This document shows positions 16,750-27,035 of a DNA stretch of 64,000 nt, piece by piece (position 1 is the stretch's first letter; each line of letters opens with the position of its first letter). Source of the stretch: Lutibacter sp. A80. Lineage in GTDB: Bacteria; Bacteroidota; Bacteroidia; Flavobacteriales; Flavobacteriaceae. Location: assembly GCF_022429645.1 (NCBI RefSeq), contig NZ_CP092480.1:2772501-2836500 (forward strand), in the 5' to 3' direction. The notes below the pieces were generated by a model that searched no databases, was not told where the DNA came from, and saw only the letters and a program-made list of their open reading frames with translations. Both the position numbers and the translations under genes were made by a program.

Positions 16750-19700
16750 ATGAAAACAAAATTACTTTTATTACTAACGCTAACGCTATTTATTTTTAAA
16801 ACAAATGCGCAATGCACGGGCAATGTAAACATACCCAATGCAGACTTTAAAAACGCATTATTAAACAATCACACTATAGATTTAGATAATAACAACGAAA
16901 TATCTTGTACAGAGGCTTCAAACTATACTGGAGAGATAGATGTAAATAGTCTATATATTGATGATTTAACAGGTATAGAAGCTTTTATAAATATAACTTC
17001 TTTAATTCTTAACCGTAATTATTTAGAAGAACTAGATATATCTAAAAATACAGCTTTAACCTCTTTAAGTTTTAGTGATAATTATTTAACAAGTATAGAT
17101 CTTTCTAAAAATACAGCTTTAACTTATTTAAGTTGTGGTAATAACAAATTAACTAGTTTAGATGTGTCTAAAAACACCCAACTAGAAACATTATATGCTG
17201 GTAGTAATGAAGATTTAACAAGTTTAGATGTTTCTAGCAACACAGTATTAACAAAACTATACCTTCTTAATAATGAAGGTTTAACACAGTTAAATGTAGC
17301 AAATGGAAACAATTCAAATTTTGATACTTCAGTTTTAAATTTCAAAGGCACCACAGACTTAACTTGTATTAAAGTAGATAATACAGCCTTTGCAAATAAC
17401 AATTGGTCTAGTTTAAAAGATGCAACAGCACGTTATAGCGAAAACTGCGATACAACAGTAATACCAGATGCTAATTTTGAACAAGCATTAATAACTAAAG
17501 GCTTTGATTCAGGAAATCCAGATGGAACTGTGCCAACTGACAATATCAGTGGGATAGCTACCTTAAGTATTGAAGATAAAGAAATCTCAGACTTAACGGG
17601 TATAGAAGACTTTGTATCTTTAACTAGTTTATCAGTTTCAAATAATAACTTAACTAGCTTAGATCTAAGTAACAATACAGCTCTAACTGAATTAGATTGT
17701 AGTTATAATGATTTAACAAGTTTAGATGTAACTCAAAATAGTGCTTTAATTGATTTAAATTGTAGTTATAATGATTTAACAGCCTTAAATCTTGAAGGAA
17801 ATACAAATTTAAACATTCTAAATATATCCATTAACAATTTAATAAATGGTTTAGATGTATCTAAAAATACTGCTTTAACTCATTTATCAATTAATTTTAG
17901 CAACTTAGCAAGTATAGATGTAACTAAAAATATTGCTTTAGAGAGTTTATTTATCCCTCAAAATAATTTAACAAGTTTAGATGTATCTAAAAATACTGCT
18001 CTAACTAATTTACAATGTTATAAGAACAACTTAACCAGTTTAGATGTATCTAATAACACTGCTCTAACTGATTTAAATTGTTTCCAAAATAACTTAACTA
18101 CCATAGATTTACGAAACACAAATTTAAATAGTTTTACTGCAATTTTTAACCCAGATTTAATTTGTATTTCTGTTGATGATGTTAATGATATTCCCTATGG
18201 TTGGGCTAAAGAAGCAACTGCAGTTTACAGTGAAGATTGTAACGCAACAACCGCCATACCAGATGCTAATTTTGAACAAGCTTTAATAGATTTAGAAATT
18301 GATGATGTTATAGATGGAGCTGTTTTAACCGCAGATATAAGCGGAATAACCTCTTTATTAGTTCGTAATAAAAACATCTCCGACTTAACCGGTATAGAAG
18401 ACTTTATTGCTCTAGAAACTTTATATGTTGATAGAAATAACCTAACAAGTTTAGATGTTTCTAATAATACAGCTTTAGATTATTTGGTTTGTTCTGAAAA
18501 TAACTTAACTAGTTTAGATCTAAGTAACAATGTTGCTTTAACGAAGTTAAACTGTAATTTTAATAATTTAACTAGCTTAGATGTATCTGCAAATACTAGT
18601 TTAATTGAATTATATTGTACTTATAATAGTTTAACAAGTTTAAATATTGCTAACGGGAATAATTCAAATTTTAATCAAGATTACGATGGTTTTTATGCTT
18701 CCTTTACAAACAATCCAAACTTAACTTGTATTAAAGTTGATGATGCAACTTTTGCAAACACAAATTGGTCATCATTAAAAGACGCAACAGCAACGTATAG
18801 CGAAGACTGTGCAACAACTGCCATACCAGATACTAATTTTGAACAAGCTTTAATAGATTTAGAGATTGATAATGTCATAGATGGAGCTGTTCTAACAGCA
18901 AACATAAGCGGGTTAACTACATTAAATGTTAGCGATAAAAATATCTCTGAATTAACGGGAATTGAAGATTTTACTGCTTTAATAGCATTATCAGTTTCTA
19001 AAAATAACTTAACTAGTGTAAATCTGAGTAAGAATACAGCTTTAACAGATTTATATATAGGTGAAAACAACTTAAGTAGTATAGATCTAACTAAAAATAC
19101 AGTTTTAGCTCGTTTGGTTTTGGATGAAAATAACTTAACCAGTTTAGATATAACTAAAAACACAGATTTATCTTTATTTTATATTTCTGAAAACAACTTA
19201 AGTAGTATAGATCTAACTAAAAATATTGCTTTAGAGCTTTTACATATTCCTCAAAATAATTTAACAAGTTTAGATGTTTCTAATAATACAGCTTTAACTC
19301 AAGTTGTTATTGATGAAAATAACCTAACAAGTTTAGACCTCAGTAAGAATACAGATTTAATTATTTTACATGCAAATGATAATAACTTAACAAGTTTAGA
19401 TATAACTAAAAATACGGCTTTAGCTAACTTAAAAATTACTAAAAACAACTTAACAAGTTTAGATATAACTAAAAATACGGCTTTAGCTAACTTAAAAATT
19501 ACTAAAAACAACTTAACAAGTTTAGATATAAGTAATAATATAAATTTAGATGAGTTTGATGCCACAGACAATGCTAACTTAACCTGTATACAAGTTGATA
19601 ATGTTGCAAATATTGGAACCAATTGGAACAAAGACGCAACAGCAACGTATAGCGAAGATTGTGCAACAACTGCCATACCAGATACTAATTTCGAACAAGC

Positions 19701-22700
19701 TTTAATAGCTTTAGGACATGATAATGTTATGGATGGTGCTGTTCTTACCGCAAATATAAGTGGGTTAACTTCTTTAAATGTAAGTAATAAAAACATTGCA
19801 GACCTAACAGGTATTGAAGATTTTATTGCTTTAACTAGATTAGAAATTTATGACAACAATTTAACAACTGTAGATCTTAGTAATAATACAGATTTAGAAT
19901 ATTTAGATGTTTATGGAAATAGTTTAACAAGTATAGATCTTAGTAAGAATACTGATTTAAATTATTTAGAAATTAGTGAGAATAGCTTAACAAATGTAGA
20001 CCTTAGTAAGAATACAGATTTAGATTATTTCTATGCTGTTAACAATAACATAGCAACTGTAGATCTTAGTAAGAGTATTGATTTAATTAGTTTAAATCTT
20101 AGTGGGAATAGCTTAACAAGTATAGATCTTAGTAAGAATACGGATTTAATTGATTTAGATCTTAATGATAATAGCTTAACAAATATAGACCTTAGTAAGA
20201 ATACTGCTTTAAGACAGTTGTTTATTCATAATAATAGCTTAACAAATATAGACCTTAGTAAGAATACTGCTTTAACACAGTTGTATATTAAAAAAAATAA
20301 CATATCAAGCTTAGATATAAGTAAAAACACAAATTTAAATTGGTTTTATGCCACAGACAATCCTAATTTAACCTGTATACAAGTAGATAACGTTGCAAAT
20401 ATTGGAACCAATTGGGAAAAAGACGCAACAGCAACGTATAGCGAAGATTGTAGTGCTACTGTTGCACTTACTTATGTACCAGATAATAATTTTGAACAAG
20501 CATTAATAGACCAAGGCTACGATGATGTTTTAGATGATTATGTACTTACTGATAATATTAGTGGAATTACTAAATTACTACTCTTTAATAATGGCATTTC
20601 AGATTTTACAGGAATAGAAGATTTTATAGCTTTAACAGAGTTGATTTGTACTGGTAGTAATTCAACAAGTATCGATTTTAGTAAAAATACGGGTTTAATT
20701 AAGTTGAATATCTACAACAATAACTTAACATCTATAGATCTTAGTAAAAATACGGAGTTGACTGATTTAATTGCTTATAATAATAACTTAACAAGTATAG
20801 ATATTAGTAAGAATACCGCTTTAACAAAAATAAATTTAATTGATAATAACTTAACAAGTTTAGACCTTAGCAAGAATACTAGTTTAACTGATTTACATAT
20901 TCGTGAAAACAACTTAACAAGTTTAGACCTTAGTAATAATACTAATTTAATTAAAGTTGCTGCTAGTGAAAATAATTTGACTAACATAGACATTACCAAT
21001 GCAATTGATTTAATTGATCTAGACGTTAGTGAAAACAATTTAGCCAGTTTAAATATTACTAATAATACTGCTTTAACTGATTTAAATATTGATAGAAATA
21101 GCTTATCAAGTATAGATCTAACTAAAAATACGGCTTTAACTACTTTATATGTTTATGAAAATAACTTATCAAGTATAGATTTAACTAAAAATACGGCTTT
21201 AGATTTTTTAAATATTCAAAAAAATAATTTAACGAGTATAGATGTAAGTAAAAATATTGCTCTATTTAATTTATATATTAGTAAAAATAACTTAACAAGT
21301 TTAGATATATCAAACAATCTAAATCTAGATGAGTTTGATGCCACAGACAATCCTAATTTAACCTGTATACAAGTAGCTAATGTAAATAATATTGGACCTT
21401 ATTGGGAGAAAGATGCAACAGCAACGTATAGCGAAGATTGTAGTGCTACAGTTGCACTTACTTATGTACCAGATGATAATTTTGAACAAGCTTTAATAAA
21501 CCTAGGCTACGATGATGTTTTAGATGATTATGTACCAACCAATAATATTAATGGCCTAACTGATTTAGATGTAAGGGGTGAAAATATAGCAGACCTAACA
21601 GGGATTGAAGATTTTATTGCTTTAACTGTATTAGATATAAGTCTTAATGATTTAACAACTTTAGATGTAACTAAAAACACCGCTTTGACTCATTTATATG
21701 TTTATGACAATAACTTAACTAGTTTAGATGTAAGCAATAACACAGCTTTGACTAGTTTACCTGTTTATAAAAATAACTTAACTAGTTTAGATGTAACAAA
21801 AAACACAGCCTTAACTTATTTAAATGTAGGTGATAACAGCGGTCTATCAACATTGGATGTAACTAAAAACACCGCTTTAACTTATCTTTCTTGTTACGGG
21901 AATAGCTTAACGAGTATAGATTTAAGTAAAAATATTGCTCTATTTAATTTAGATATTCGTGAAAATAACTTAACAAGTTTAGATATATCAAATAATACAA
22001 ATTTAGATGAGTTTGATGCCACAGACAACCCTAATTTAACCTGTATACAGGTAGATAACGTTGCAAATATTGGAACTAATTGGGAAAAAGACGCAACAGC
22101 AACGTATAGCGAAGATTGTAGTGCTACAGTTGTACTTACTTATGTACCAGATGATAATTTTGAACAAGCTTTAATAGTTTTAGGGTACGATGATGTTTTA
22201 GATGATTATGTACCAACCAATAATATTAATGGCCTAACTGATTTAGATGTAAGGGGTGAAAATATAGCAGACCTAACAGGGATTGAAGATTTTATTGCTT
22301 TAACTGATTTAGATATTGCTATGAATAACTTAGCCAGTATAGATATCACTAAAAACACCGCTTTAACAGAGTTGGTTTGTTTTGAAAACAATTTTACTAG
22401 TTTAGATCTTAGTAAAAATACTGCACTTACCAAGTTAAGTGTAGATAGAAATAACTTAACAAGTTTAGATGTAACTAAAAATACCGCTTTAACCTATTTA
22501 AATAGTAGTGAAAATGAATTATCAAGCCTAGATGTAACCAACAATACCGCTTTAACTTTTTTAGTTTGTTATGACAACAACCTAACAGACTTAGACTTAA
22601 CTAGTAATACTCTTTTAACTGATTTAAGAGCTAATTACAATAATCTAGCAACCATAGATCTAAGCAAAAATATAGCTTTAGATAATTTAGAACTAATTAG

Positions 22701-25700
22701 CAATGCTTTAACTAGTATAGATGTAACTAAAAACACTGCATTAACAAGTTTAAAACTAAGTGCTGATGATAATTTATTGAGTAAAAACAATACTTCAAAT
22801 AAATTAAATAGTACAACTAATAACTTAACCGAATTAGATGTTTCAAAAAATACAGACTTAACAGGTTTATATGTTGATGGCAATAGCTTAACAAGTTTAG
22901 ATCTTAGTCAAAACACTTCTTTAAATACTTTATACTGTGCTAATAATAAGCTAACAAGTTTAAATATAAAAAACGGTAATAATTCCTCTTTATTTGGTTT
23001 AAAAGCAACCGGAAATCCATCGTTAACCTGTATACAAGTAGATAACGTTGCAAATATTGGAACCAATTGGGAAAAAGATGCAATAGCGAGTTATAGTGAA
23101 AACTGTGGAGAACTTATTGTAGATTGCTCAAACATAGAAAATACCCAATTAACTTGTAAAGCAGAGCTACCTTCCGAAGATGAAAGTTTACCAATAGTAA
23201 CAAATTCTGTTGGGGCTGTAACTATTTCTGTAGAAACAATTTCATCTAACAACTCTGGGTGTTTAGGAGATCCTCTAATAATAACCAGAACTTATACTAT
23301 TAGTGATGAAGGAGGCAATAGCGAAGAGTGTATACAGACCTTTACTGTTGAAAGCATAAACGAACCAACAATTAGTCCTGCTTTAACAACATATACCGAA
23401 GAATTAGATACTAATTGTGAATATCAAATTCCAGATTATACAACATTAGCAACTTCAACTGCAGATTGTGGAACAGCAACTATAACTCAAAGCCCAGCTG
23501 CTGGAACAATAATAAGTGAAGCAAAAGACACAGAAATTACGTTAACTGCAACAGATTCTTGTGGAAGAACAGCTACAACTAGTATTAGTCTTACAACTAT
23601 AGTTAATACCGAGTTAACAGTTATAACTAAAAATAACACAATACAATTAGATGCTTCTGGTGTTGCAAGCATAACAGCAAGTCAAGTAGATAATGGATCT
23701 AATGTTAGTTGTAATACTATAAGTTTAACAATAGATAAAACAACTTTCAATTGTTCAAATATTGGAGAAAATACAGTAACACTAACAGTAACAGGTACTA
23801 GTGGAAATAGCGCAACTGCAACAGCAATTGTAACTGTAGAAGATACCCTAGCACCAACTGTAATTACACAAAATATTGAAGTAGAGCTCAATGAAAATGG
23901 AACGTCAAGTATAGTAGCTGCTGATATTGATAATGGTTCTTCAGATAATTGTGAAATTGCTTCAATAACATTAGATAAAACTGAATTTGATTGTACTTCT
24001 GCTGGAGAGAATACGGTAACATTAACAGTAACTGATATTCACGGAAATTCTAATTCAGAAACTGCAATTGTAACAGTAGTTGATAAAACAGGACCAACAG
24101 CAATAGCACAAAATATAACAGCGCAGTTAGATGCATCTGGTGTTGCAATTATAACCGCTAACCAAATAGATAATGGTTCTACAGCTAATTGCGGTGCTGC
24201 AAATTTAACAGTAGATACAACAACTTTTAATTGTTCAAATATTGGAGAAAACACCGTAACATTAACAGTTACAGATGTTAGTGGAAATAGTGCAACTGCA
24301 ACAGCAATTGTAACTGTAGAAGATACCCTAGTACCAACTGTAATTACACAAAATATTGAATTAGAACTCAATGAAAATGGAACGTCAAGTATAGTAGCTG
24401 CTGATATTGATAATGGTTCTTCAGATAATTGTGAAATTGCTTCAATAACATTAGATAAAACTGAATTTGATTGTACTTCTGCTGGAGAGAATACGGTAAC
24501 ATTAACAGTAACTGATATTCACGGAAATTCTAATTCAGAAACTGCAATTGTAACAGTAGTTGATAAAACTGGACCAACAGCAATAGCACAAAATATAACA
24601 GCACAGTTAGATGCATCGGGTGTTGCAATTATAACCGCTAATCAAATAGATAATGGTTCTACTGCTAATTGCGGTGCCGTAAATTTAACAGTAGATACAA
24701 CAACTTTTAATTGTTCTAATATTGGAGAAAACACCGTAACATTAACAGTTACAGATGCTAGTGGAAATAGTGCAACTGCAACAGCAATTGTAACTGTAGA
24801 AGATACCCTAGCACCAACTGTAATTACACAAAATATTGAAGTAGAGTTCGATGAAAATGGAACGTCAAGTATAGTAGCTGCTGATATTGATAATGGTTCT
24901 TCAGATAATTGTGAAATTGCTTCAATAACATTAGATAAAACTGAATTTGATTGTACTTCTGCAGGTGAGAATACCGTAACACTAACAGTAACTGATATTC
25001 ACGGAAATTCTAATTCAGAAACTGCAATTGTAACTATAACTGAAACAGTTGCACCAGTGGCTAATTGCATTGCACCTTTTACACTTGCTTTAGATGATAC
25101 TGGAAATGCAACAATCACAGCGAATCAAATAGATAATGGAAGCACAGATAACTGTGGTATTGCTTCAATAAATATTGACAAAGAATCTTTTGATTGTTCA
25201 AATATTGGAGAAAACACCGTAACTTTAACGGTTACAGATGCTAGTGGTAATAAAGCTACTTGTACAACCGTAGTAACCATTGTAGATACAACACCTCCAA
25301 TTGTAATTACAAAAAATATATCGGTTGAATTAGATAGTAATGGAAATGCAGATATTACTACTTCCGATATTGATGATGGTAGTTTTGATGCGTGTGGAAT
25401 TGCTGCTATGAGTTTAGATCAAACAACATTCAGTTGCCCAACATTAACAGCGCATACATTAACTCTAACCGTTACAGATAATTATGGCAATACAGCTTCA
25501 GAAATTGCACTAGTAACCTTTACTTCTAGCGATATAGATAATGATACTATTGCAGATATATGTGATACTGATATAGACGGTGATGGTGTAGATAATGATA
25601 TTGATAATTGTCCAACTACAGCTAATAGTGATCAAGCAGATTTAGACCGAAATGGTATTGGAGATGTTTGTGATCAGAGTGATTTAAAAATTGCAAAAGG

Positions 25701-25950
25701 ATTTTCACCAAACGGAGATGGCGTAAATGATGAGTTTATTATAGAAGGACTTCATAATTACCCAAATAATAGTATACAAATCTACAACCGCTATGGAAAT
25801 ATTGTATACGAATCTAATAATTATCAAAATTATTGGGATGGTATTGGAAATAAAGAGGAAAGAAGACTCCCTGCTGCTCCGTACTTTTATGTACTTAGTA
25901 TTAATGGCGGAAGTAAAGTTGTTAAAGGATGGGTTTATATCAATTATTAA
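16750..25950 (+). CDS. Giant T9SS-exported surface protein: leucine-rich repeats, HYR-like repeats, TSP3, CHU_C
   Basis: 3066 residues from the chosen start. The signal peptide MKTKLLLLLTLTLFIFKTNA directly follows this ATG; an upstream in-frame ATG at 16687 would lie against the promoter box. Eight LRR modules follow, each opening with a cap like IPDANFEQALIDLGYDDV, then DLTGIEDF, then 21-residue repeats (NNLTSLDVSKNTALT), and closing with LTCIQVDNVANIG and TYSEDC. A cysteine-containing linker, eight HYR-like domains of about 80 residues, a thrombospondin type 3 calcium segment (DIDGDGVDNDIDNCP) and a CHU_C gliding-associated/T9SS type B signal (KGFSPNGDGVNDEF) complete it. It is expected to be anchored or released outside the cell as an adhesin. 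Its gene is followed 12 bp on by a PorP/SprF gene, as in sprB-sprF. The ligand is unknown. Confidence 0.93.
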   Translation: MKTKLLLLLTLTLFIFKTNAQCTGNVNIPNADFKNALLNNHTIDLDNNNEISCTEASNYTGEIDVNSLYIDDLTGIEAFINITSLILNRNYLEELDISKNTALTSLSFSDNYLTSIDLSKNTALTYLSCGNNKLTSLDVSKNTQLETLYAGSNEDLTSLDVSSNTVLTKLYLLNNEGLTQLNVANGNNSNFDTSVLNFKGTTDLTCIKVDNTAFANNNWSSLKDATARYSENCDTTVIPDANFEQALITKGFDSGNPDGTVPTDNISGIATLSIEDKEISDLTGIEDFVSLTSLSVSNNNLTSLDLSNNTALTELDCSYNDLTSLDVTQNSALIDLNCSYNDLTALNLEGNTNLNILNISINNLINGLDVSKNTALTHLSINFSNLASIDVTKNIALESLFIPQNNLTSLDVSKNTALTNLQCYKNNLTSLDVSNNTALTDLNCFQNNLTTIDLRNTNLNSFTAIFNPDLICISVDDVNDIPYGWAKEATAVYSEDCNATTAIPDANFEQALIDLEIDDVIDGAVLTADISGITSLLVRNKNISDLTGIEDFIALETLYVDRNNLTSLDVSNNTALDYLVCSENNLTSLDLSNNVALTKLNCNFNNLTSLDVSANTSLIELYCTYNSLTSLNIANGNNSNFNQDYDGFYASFTNNPNLTCIKVDDATFANTNWSSLKDATATYSEDCATTAIPDTNFEQALIDLEIDNVIDGAVLTANISGLTTLNVSDKNISELTGIEDFTALIALSVSKNNLTSVNLSKNTALTDLYIGENNLSSIDLTKNTVLARLVLDENNLTSLDITKNTDLSLFYISENNLSSIDLTKNIALELLHIPQNNLTSLDVSNNTALTQVVIDENNLTSLDLSKNTDLIILHANDNNLTSLDITKNTALANLKITKNNLTSLDITKNTALANLKITKNNLTSLDISNNINLDEFDATDNANLTCIQVDNVANIGTNWNKDATATYSEDCATTAIPDTNFEQALIALGHDNVMDGAVLTANISGLTSLNVSNKNIADLTGIEDFIALTRLEIYDNNLTTVDLSNNTDLEYLDVYGNSLTSIDLSKNTDLNYLEISENSLTNVDLSKNTDLDYFYAVNNNIATVDLSKSIDLISLNLSGNSLTSIDLSKNTDLIDLDLNDNSLTNIDLSKNTALRQLFIHNNSLTNIDLSKNTALTQLYIKKNNISSLDISKNTNLNWFYATDNPNLTCIQVDNVANIGTNWEKDATATYSEDCSATVALTYVPDNNFEQALIDQGYDDVLDDYVLTDNISGITKLLLFNNGISDFTGIEDFIALTELICTGSNSTSIDFSKNTGLIKLNIYNNNLTSIDLSKNTELTDLIAYNNNLTSIDISKNTALTKINLIDNNLTSLDLSKNTSLTDLHIRENNLTSLDLSNNTNLIKVAASENNLTNIDITNAIDLIDLDVSENNLASLNITNNTALTDLNIDRNSLSSIDLTKNTALTTLYVYENNLSSIDLTKNTALDFLNIQKNNLTSIDVSKNIALFNLYISKNNLTSLDISNNLNLDEFDATDNPNLTCIQVANVNNIGPYWEKDATATYSEDCSATVALTYVPDDNFEQALINLGYDDVLDDYVPTNNINGLTDLDVRGENIADLTGIEDFIALTVLDISLNDLTTLDVTKNTALTHLYVYDNNLTSLDVSNNTALTSLPVYKNNLTSLDVTKNTALTYLNVGDNSGLSTLDVTKNTALTYLSCYGNSLTSIDLSKNIALFNLDIRENNLTSLDISNNTNLDEFDATDNPNLTCIQVDNVANIGTNWEKDATATYSEDCSATVVLTYVPDDNFEQALIVLGYDDVLDDYVPTNNINGLTDLDVRGENIADLTGIEDFIALTDLDIAMNNLASIDITKNTALTELVCFENNFTSLDLSKNTALTKLSVDRNNLTSLDVTKNTALTYLNSSENELSSLDVTNNTALTFLVCYDNNLTDLDLTSNTLLTDLRANYNNLATIDLSKNIALDNLELISNALTSIDVTKNTALTSLKLSADDNLLSKNNTSNKLNSTTNNLTELDVSKNTDLTGLYVDGNSLTSLDLSQNTSLNTLYCANNKLTSLNIKNGNNSSLFGLKATGNPSLTCIQVDNVANIGTNWEKDAIASYSENCGELIVDCSNIENTQLTCKAELPSEDESLPIVTNSVGAVTISVETISSNNSGCLGDPLIITRTYTISDEGGNSEECIQTFTVESINEPTISPALTTYTEELDTNCEYQIPDYTTLATSTADCGTATITQSPAAGTIISEAKDTEITLTATDSCGRTATTSISLTTIVNTELTVITKNNTIQLDASGVASITASQVDNGSNVSCNTISLTIDKTTFNCSNIGENTVTLTVTGTSGNSATATAIVTVEDTLAPTVITQNIEVELNENGTSSIVAADIDNGSSDNCEIASITLDKTEFDCTSAGENTVTLTVTDIHGNSNSETAIVTVVDKTGPTAIAQNITAQLDASGVAIITANQIDNGSTANCGAANLTVDTTTFNCSNIGENTVTLTVTDVSGNSATATAIVTVEDTLVPTVITQNIELELNENGTSSIVAADIDNGSSDNCEIASITLDKTEFDCTSAGENTVTLTVTDIHGNSNSETAIVTVVDKTGPTAIAQNITAQLDASGVAIITANQIDNGSTANCGAVNLTVDTTTFNCSNIGENTVTLTVTDASGNSATATAIVTVEDTLAPTVITQNIEVEFDENGTSSIVAADIDNGSSDNCEIASITLDKTEFDCTSAGENTVTLTVTDIHGNSNSETAIVTITETVAPVANCIAPFTLALDDTGNATITANQIDNGSTDNCGIASINIDKESFDCSNIGENTVTLTVTDASGNKATCTTVVTIVDTTPPIVITKNISVELDSNGNADITTSDIDDGSFDACGIAAMSLDQTTFSCPTLTAHTLTLTVTDNYGNTASEIALVTFTSSDIDNDTIADICDTDIDGDGVDNDIDNCPTTANSDQADLDRNGIGDVCDQSDLKIAKGFSPNGDGVNDEFIIEGLHNYPNNSIQIYNRYGNIVYESNNYQNYWDGIGNKEERRLPAAPYFYVLSINGGSKVVKGWVYINY
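16960..23106 (+). repeat. Eight-module leucine-rich repeat region
   Basis: In-gene repeat region with a 63-bp (21-residue) period. Eight modules end at conserved (T/S/R)YSE(D/N)C-encoding sites near 17450, 18240, 18810, 19662, 20451, 21441, 22119 and 23106. Modules 6-8 share a longer cap (SATVALTYVPDDNFEQAL) and are closest to each other, which suggests they arose by the latest module duplications. Modules 1-3 are the most divergent. Confidence 0.9.
19384..19509 (+). repeat. Perfect tandem duplication of one 63-bp LRR unit
   Basis: Positions 19384-19446 and 19447-19509 are identical base for base and encode the same 21-residue unit (NNLTSLDITKNTALANLKIT plus K). A third copy begins at 19510 and diverges after about 21 bp. 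Identity at the nucleotide level, including third positions, points to a very recent slip or unequal crossover. Confidence 0.95.
23821..25040 (+). repeat. 480-bp tandem repeat encoding paired HYR-like domains
   Basis: Two nearly identical 480-bp units (23821-24300 and 24301-24780) and a partial third (24781 to about 25040), each encoding two HYR-like domains of 80 residues. The stretches at 23941, 24421 and 24901 are identical over at least 60 bp. Differences elsewhere are a handful of bases per unit. The period is a whole number of codons, so copy-number change keeps the frame. Confidence 0.95.
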
Positions 25951-25961
25951 GAAAAATAGAA

Positions 25962-26924
25962 ATGAAAAATATAGTAAAACAATTCGTAATTATAAGTGCC
26001 TTTTTAGTAATTGTAAAAAGTAATGCACAACAAGATCCGTTATATACACAATATTATAATAATTTTAGCTTAATTAATCCTGCCTACTCTGGTAGTCATG
26101 GATTGTTTACAGCCACCGCTAATATTAGAAGTCAATGGGCTGGAGAAGCTGGAAGTCCAGAAACACAAACCTTATCAATACATGGTGCTACTGGTAAAAA
26201 TGTAGGGCTGGGTTTGTCTATTGTTAATGATAAGGTATATGTTTTAAAAGAAACTGACATTTATGCCGATTTTTCTTACTCTATTTATCCAAATGAAAAT
26301 TCAACATTAGCTTTTGGACTAAAAGTAGGAGGTAGTTTTTTAGATGTAAACTTGTTAGAATTAGGTGTTCAAAATGATGATCTTTTTAGTGAAAACATCA
26401 GTGAATTTAATCCAAATATAGGAGCGGGAATGTTTTATTACACCAATCGATTTTTTGTAAGTTTATCTACAGTAAATATTTTAGAAAGCAAACATTACGA
26501 TAAAAACAGTTCCGTAGTTTCTAGCGCTTCAGATGAAATGATTTTTTATATATCTTCTGGATACGTTTTTAATTTAAATGAATCTTTTAAACTAAGACCT
26601 TCATTTATGATGCGAGCAGTAAATGGAAGTCCGTTATCTACAGATATTTCAGCAAGTATATTATGGTTAGATAAATTAGAGTTCGGAATTTCACACAGAA
26701 TTGATGAATCTATCTCTGGTCTTTTTCAACTTAGATTAACAGATAATTTAAAAGTTGGATACACTTACGATGCTATTACCAATAACCTTTCTAATTATAG
26801 CAATGGATCGCATGAATTTTCTGTCATTTTAAATCTAGGAAAAAACAAAAATAATCATAAAAGACAACCACCACTTTATTGGATGAAAAAGAAAAATTCT
26901 GAAGAAATTCTATTAATTGAATAA
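25962..26924 (+). CDS. PorP/SprF family type IX secretion membrane protein
   Basis: 320 residues from the chosen ATG at 25962; an in-frame ATG at 25929 lies inside the preceding gene and would place 11 extra residues before the signal peptide (MKNIVKQFVIISAFLVIVKSNA). The mature start QQDPLYTQYYNNFSLINPAYSG is the family signature, followed by an outer-membrane beta-barrel ending in EFSVILNLG. SprF is known to be needed for secretion or attachment of the giant adhesin SprB, and PorP/SprF paralogues usually sit beside CHU_C proteins. With a 12-bp gap to the giant gene, it is very likely that protein's dedicated partner. Confidence 0.93.
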   Translation: MKNIVKQFVIISAFLVIVKSNAQQDPLYTQYYNNFSLINPAYSGSHGLFTATANIRSQWAGEAGSPETQTLSIHGATGKNVGLGLSIVNDKVYVLKETDIYADFSYSIYPNENSTLAFGLKVGGSFLDVNLLELGVQNDDLFSENISEFNPNIGAGMFYYTNRFFVSLSTVNILESKHYDKNSSVVSSASDEMIFYISSGYVFNLNESFKLRPSFMMRAVNGSPLSTDISASILWLDKLEFGISHRIDESISGLFQLRLTDNLKVGYTYDAITNNLSNYSNGSHEFSVILNLGKNKNNHKRQPPLYWMKKKNSEEILLIE

Positions 26925-26978
26925 GAAATTAATGCTTTAAATAAACCTTAGTTTATTTATCTCCATAATGGAATTTTA

Positions 26979-27010
26979 AAAAAAAGCCACAATATTTGTG
27001 GCTTTTTTAG
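26979..27010. terminator. Bidirectional intrinsic terminator
   Basis: AAAAAGCCACAA (26981-26992) pairs with TTGTGGCTTTTT (26996-27007) around a 3-nt loop, with A- and T-rich flanks. It lies between the convergent PorP/SprF and thioredoxin genes. Confidence 0.9.
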
Positions 27011-27035
27011 GGTTTTTAGGGGTAAAGTTTTCAGT

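Noticed and set aside
17124-24371. Several minus-strand open frames of 60-165 codons inside the giant surface-protein gene
   Set aside because: They follow the 63-bp and 480-bp repeats and arise because the repeated sense codons contain no reverse stops in one frame. Their translations are repetitive, have no start context and lie wholly inside a clear gene.
16960-25040. Regular direct repeats that could be mistaken for a CRISPR array
   Set aside because: The period stays in frame, the 'spacers' are degenerate LRR or HYR-like codons, and no cas gene is present.
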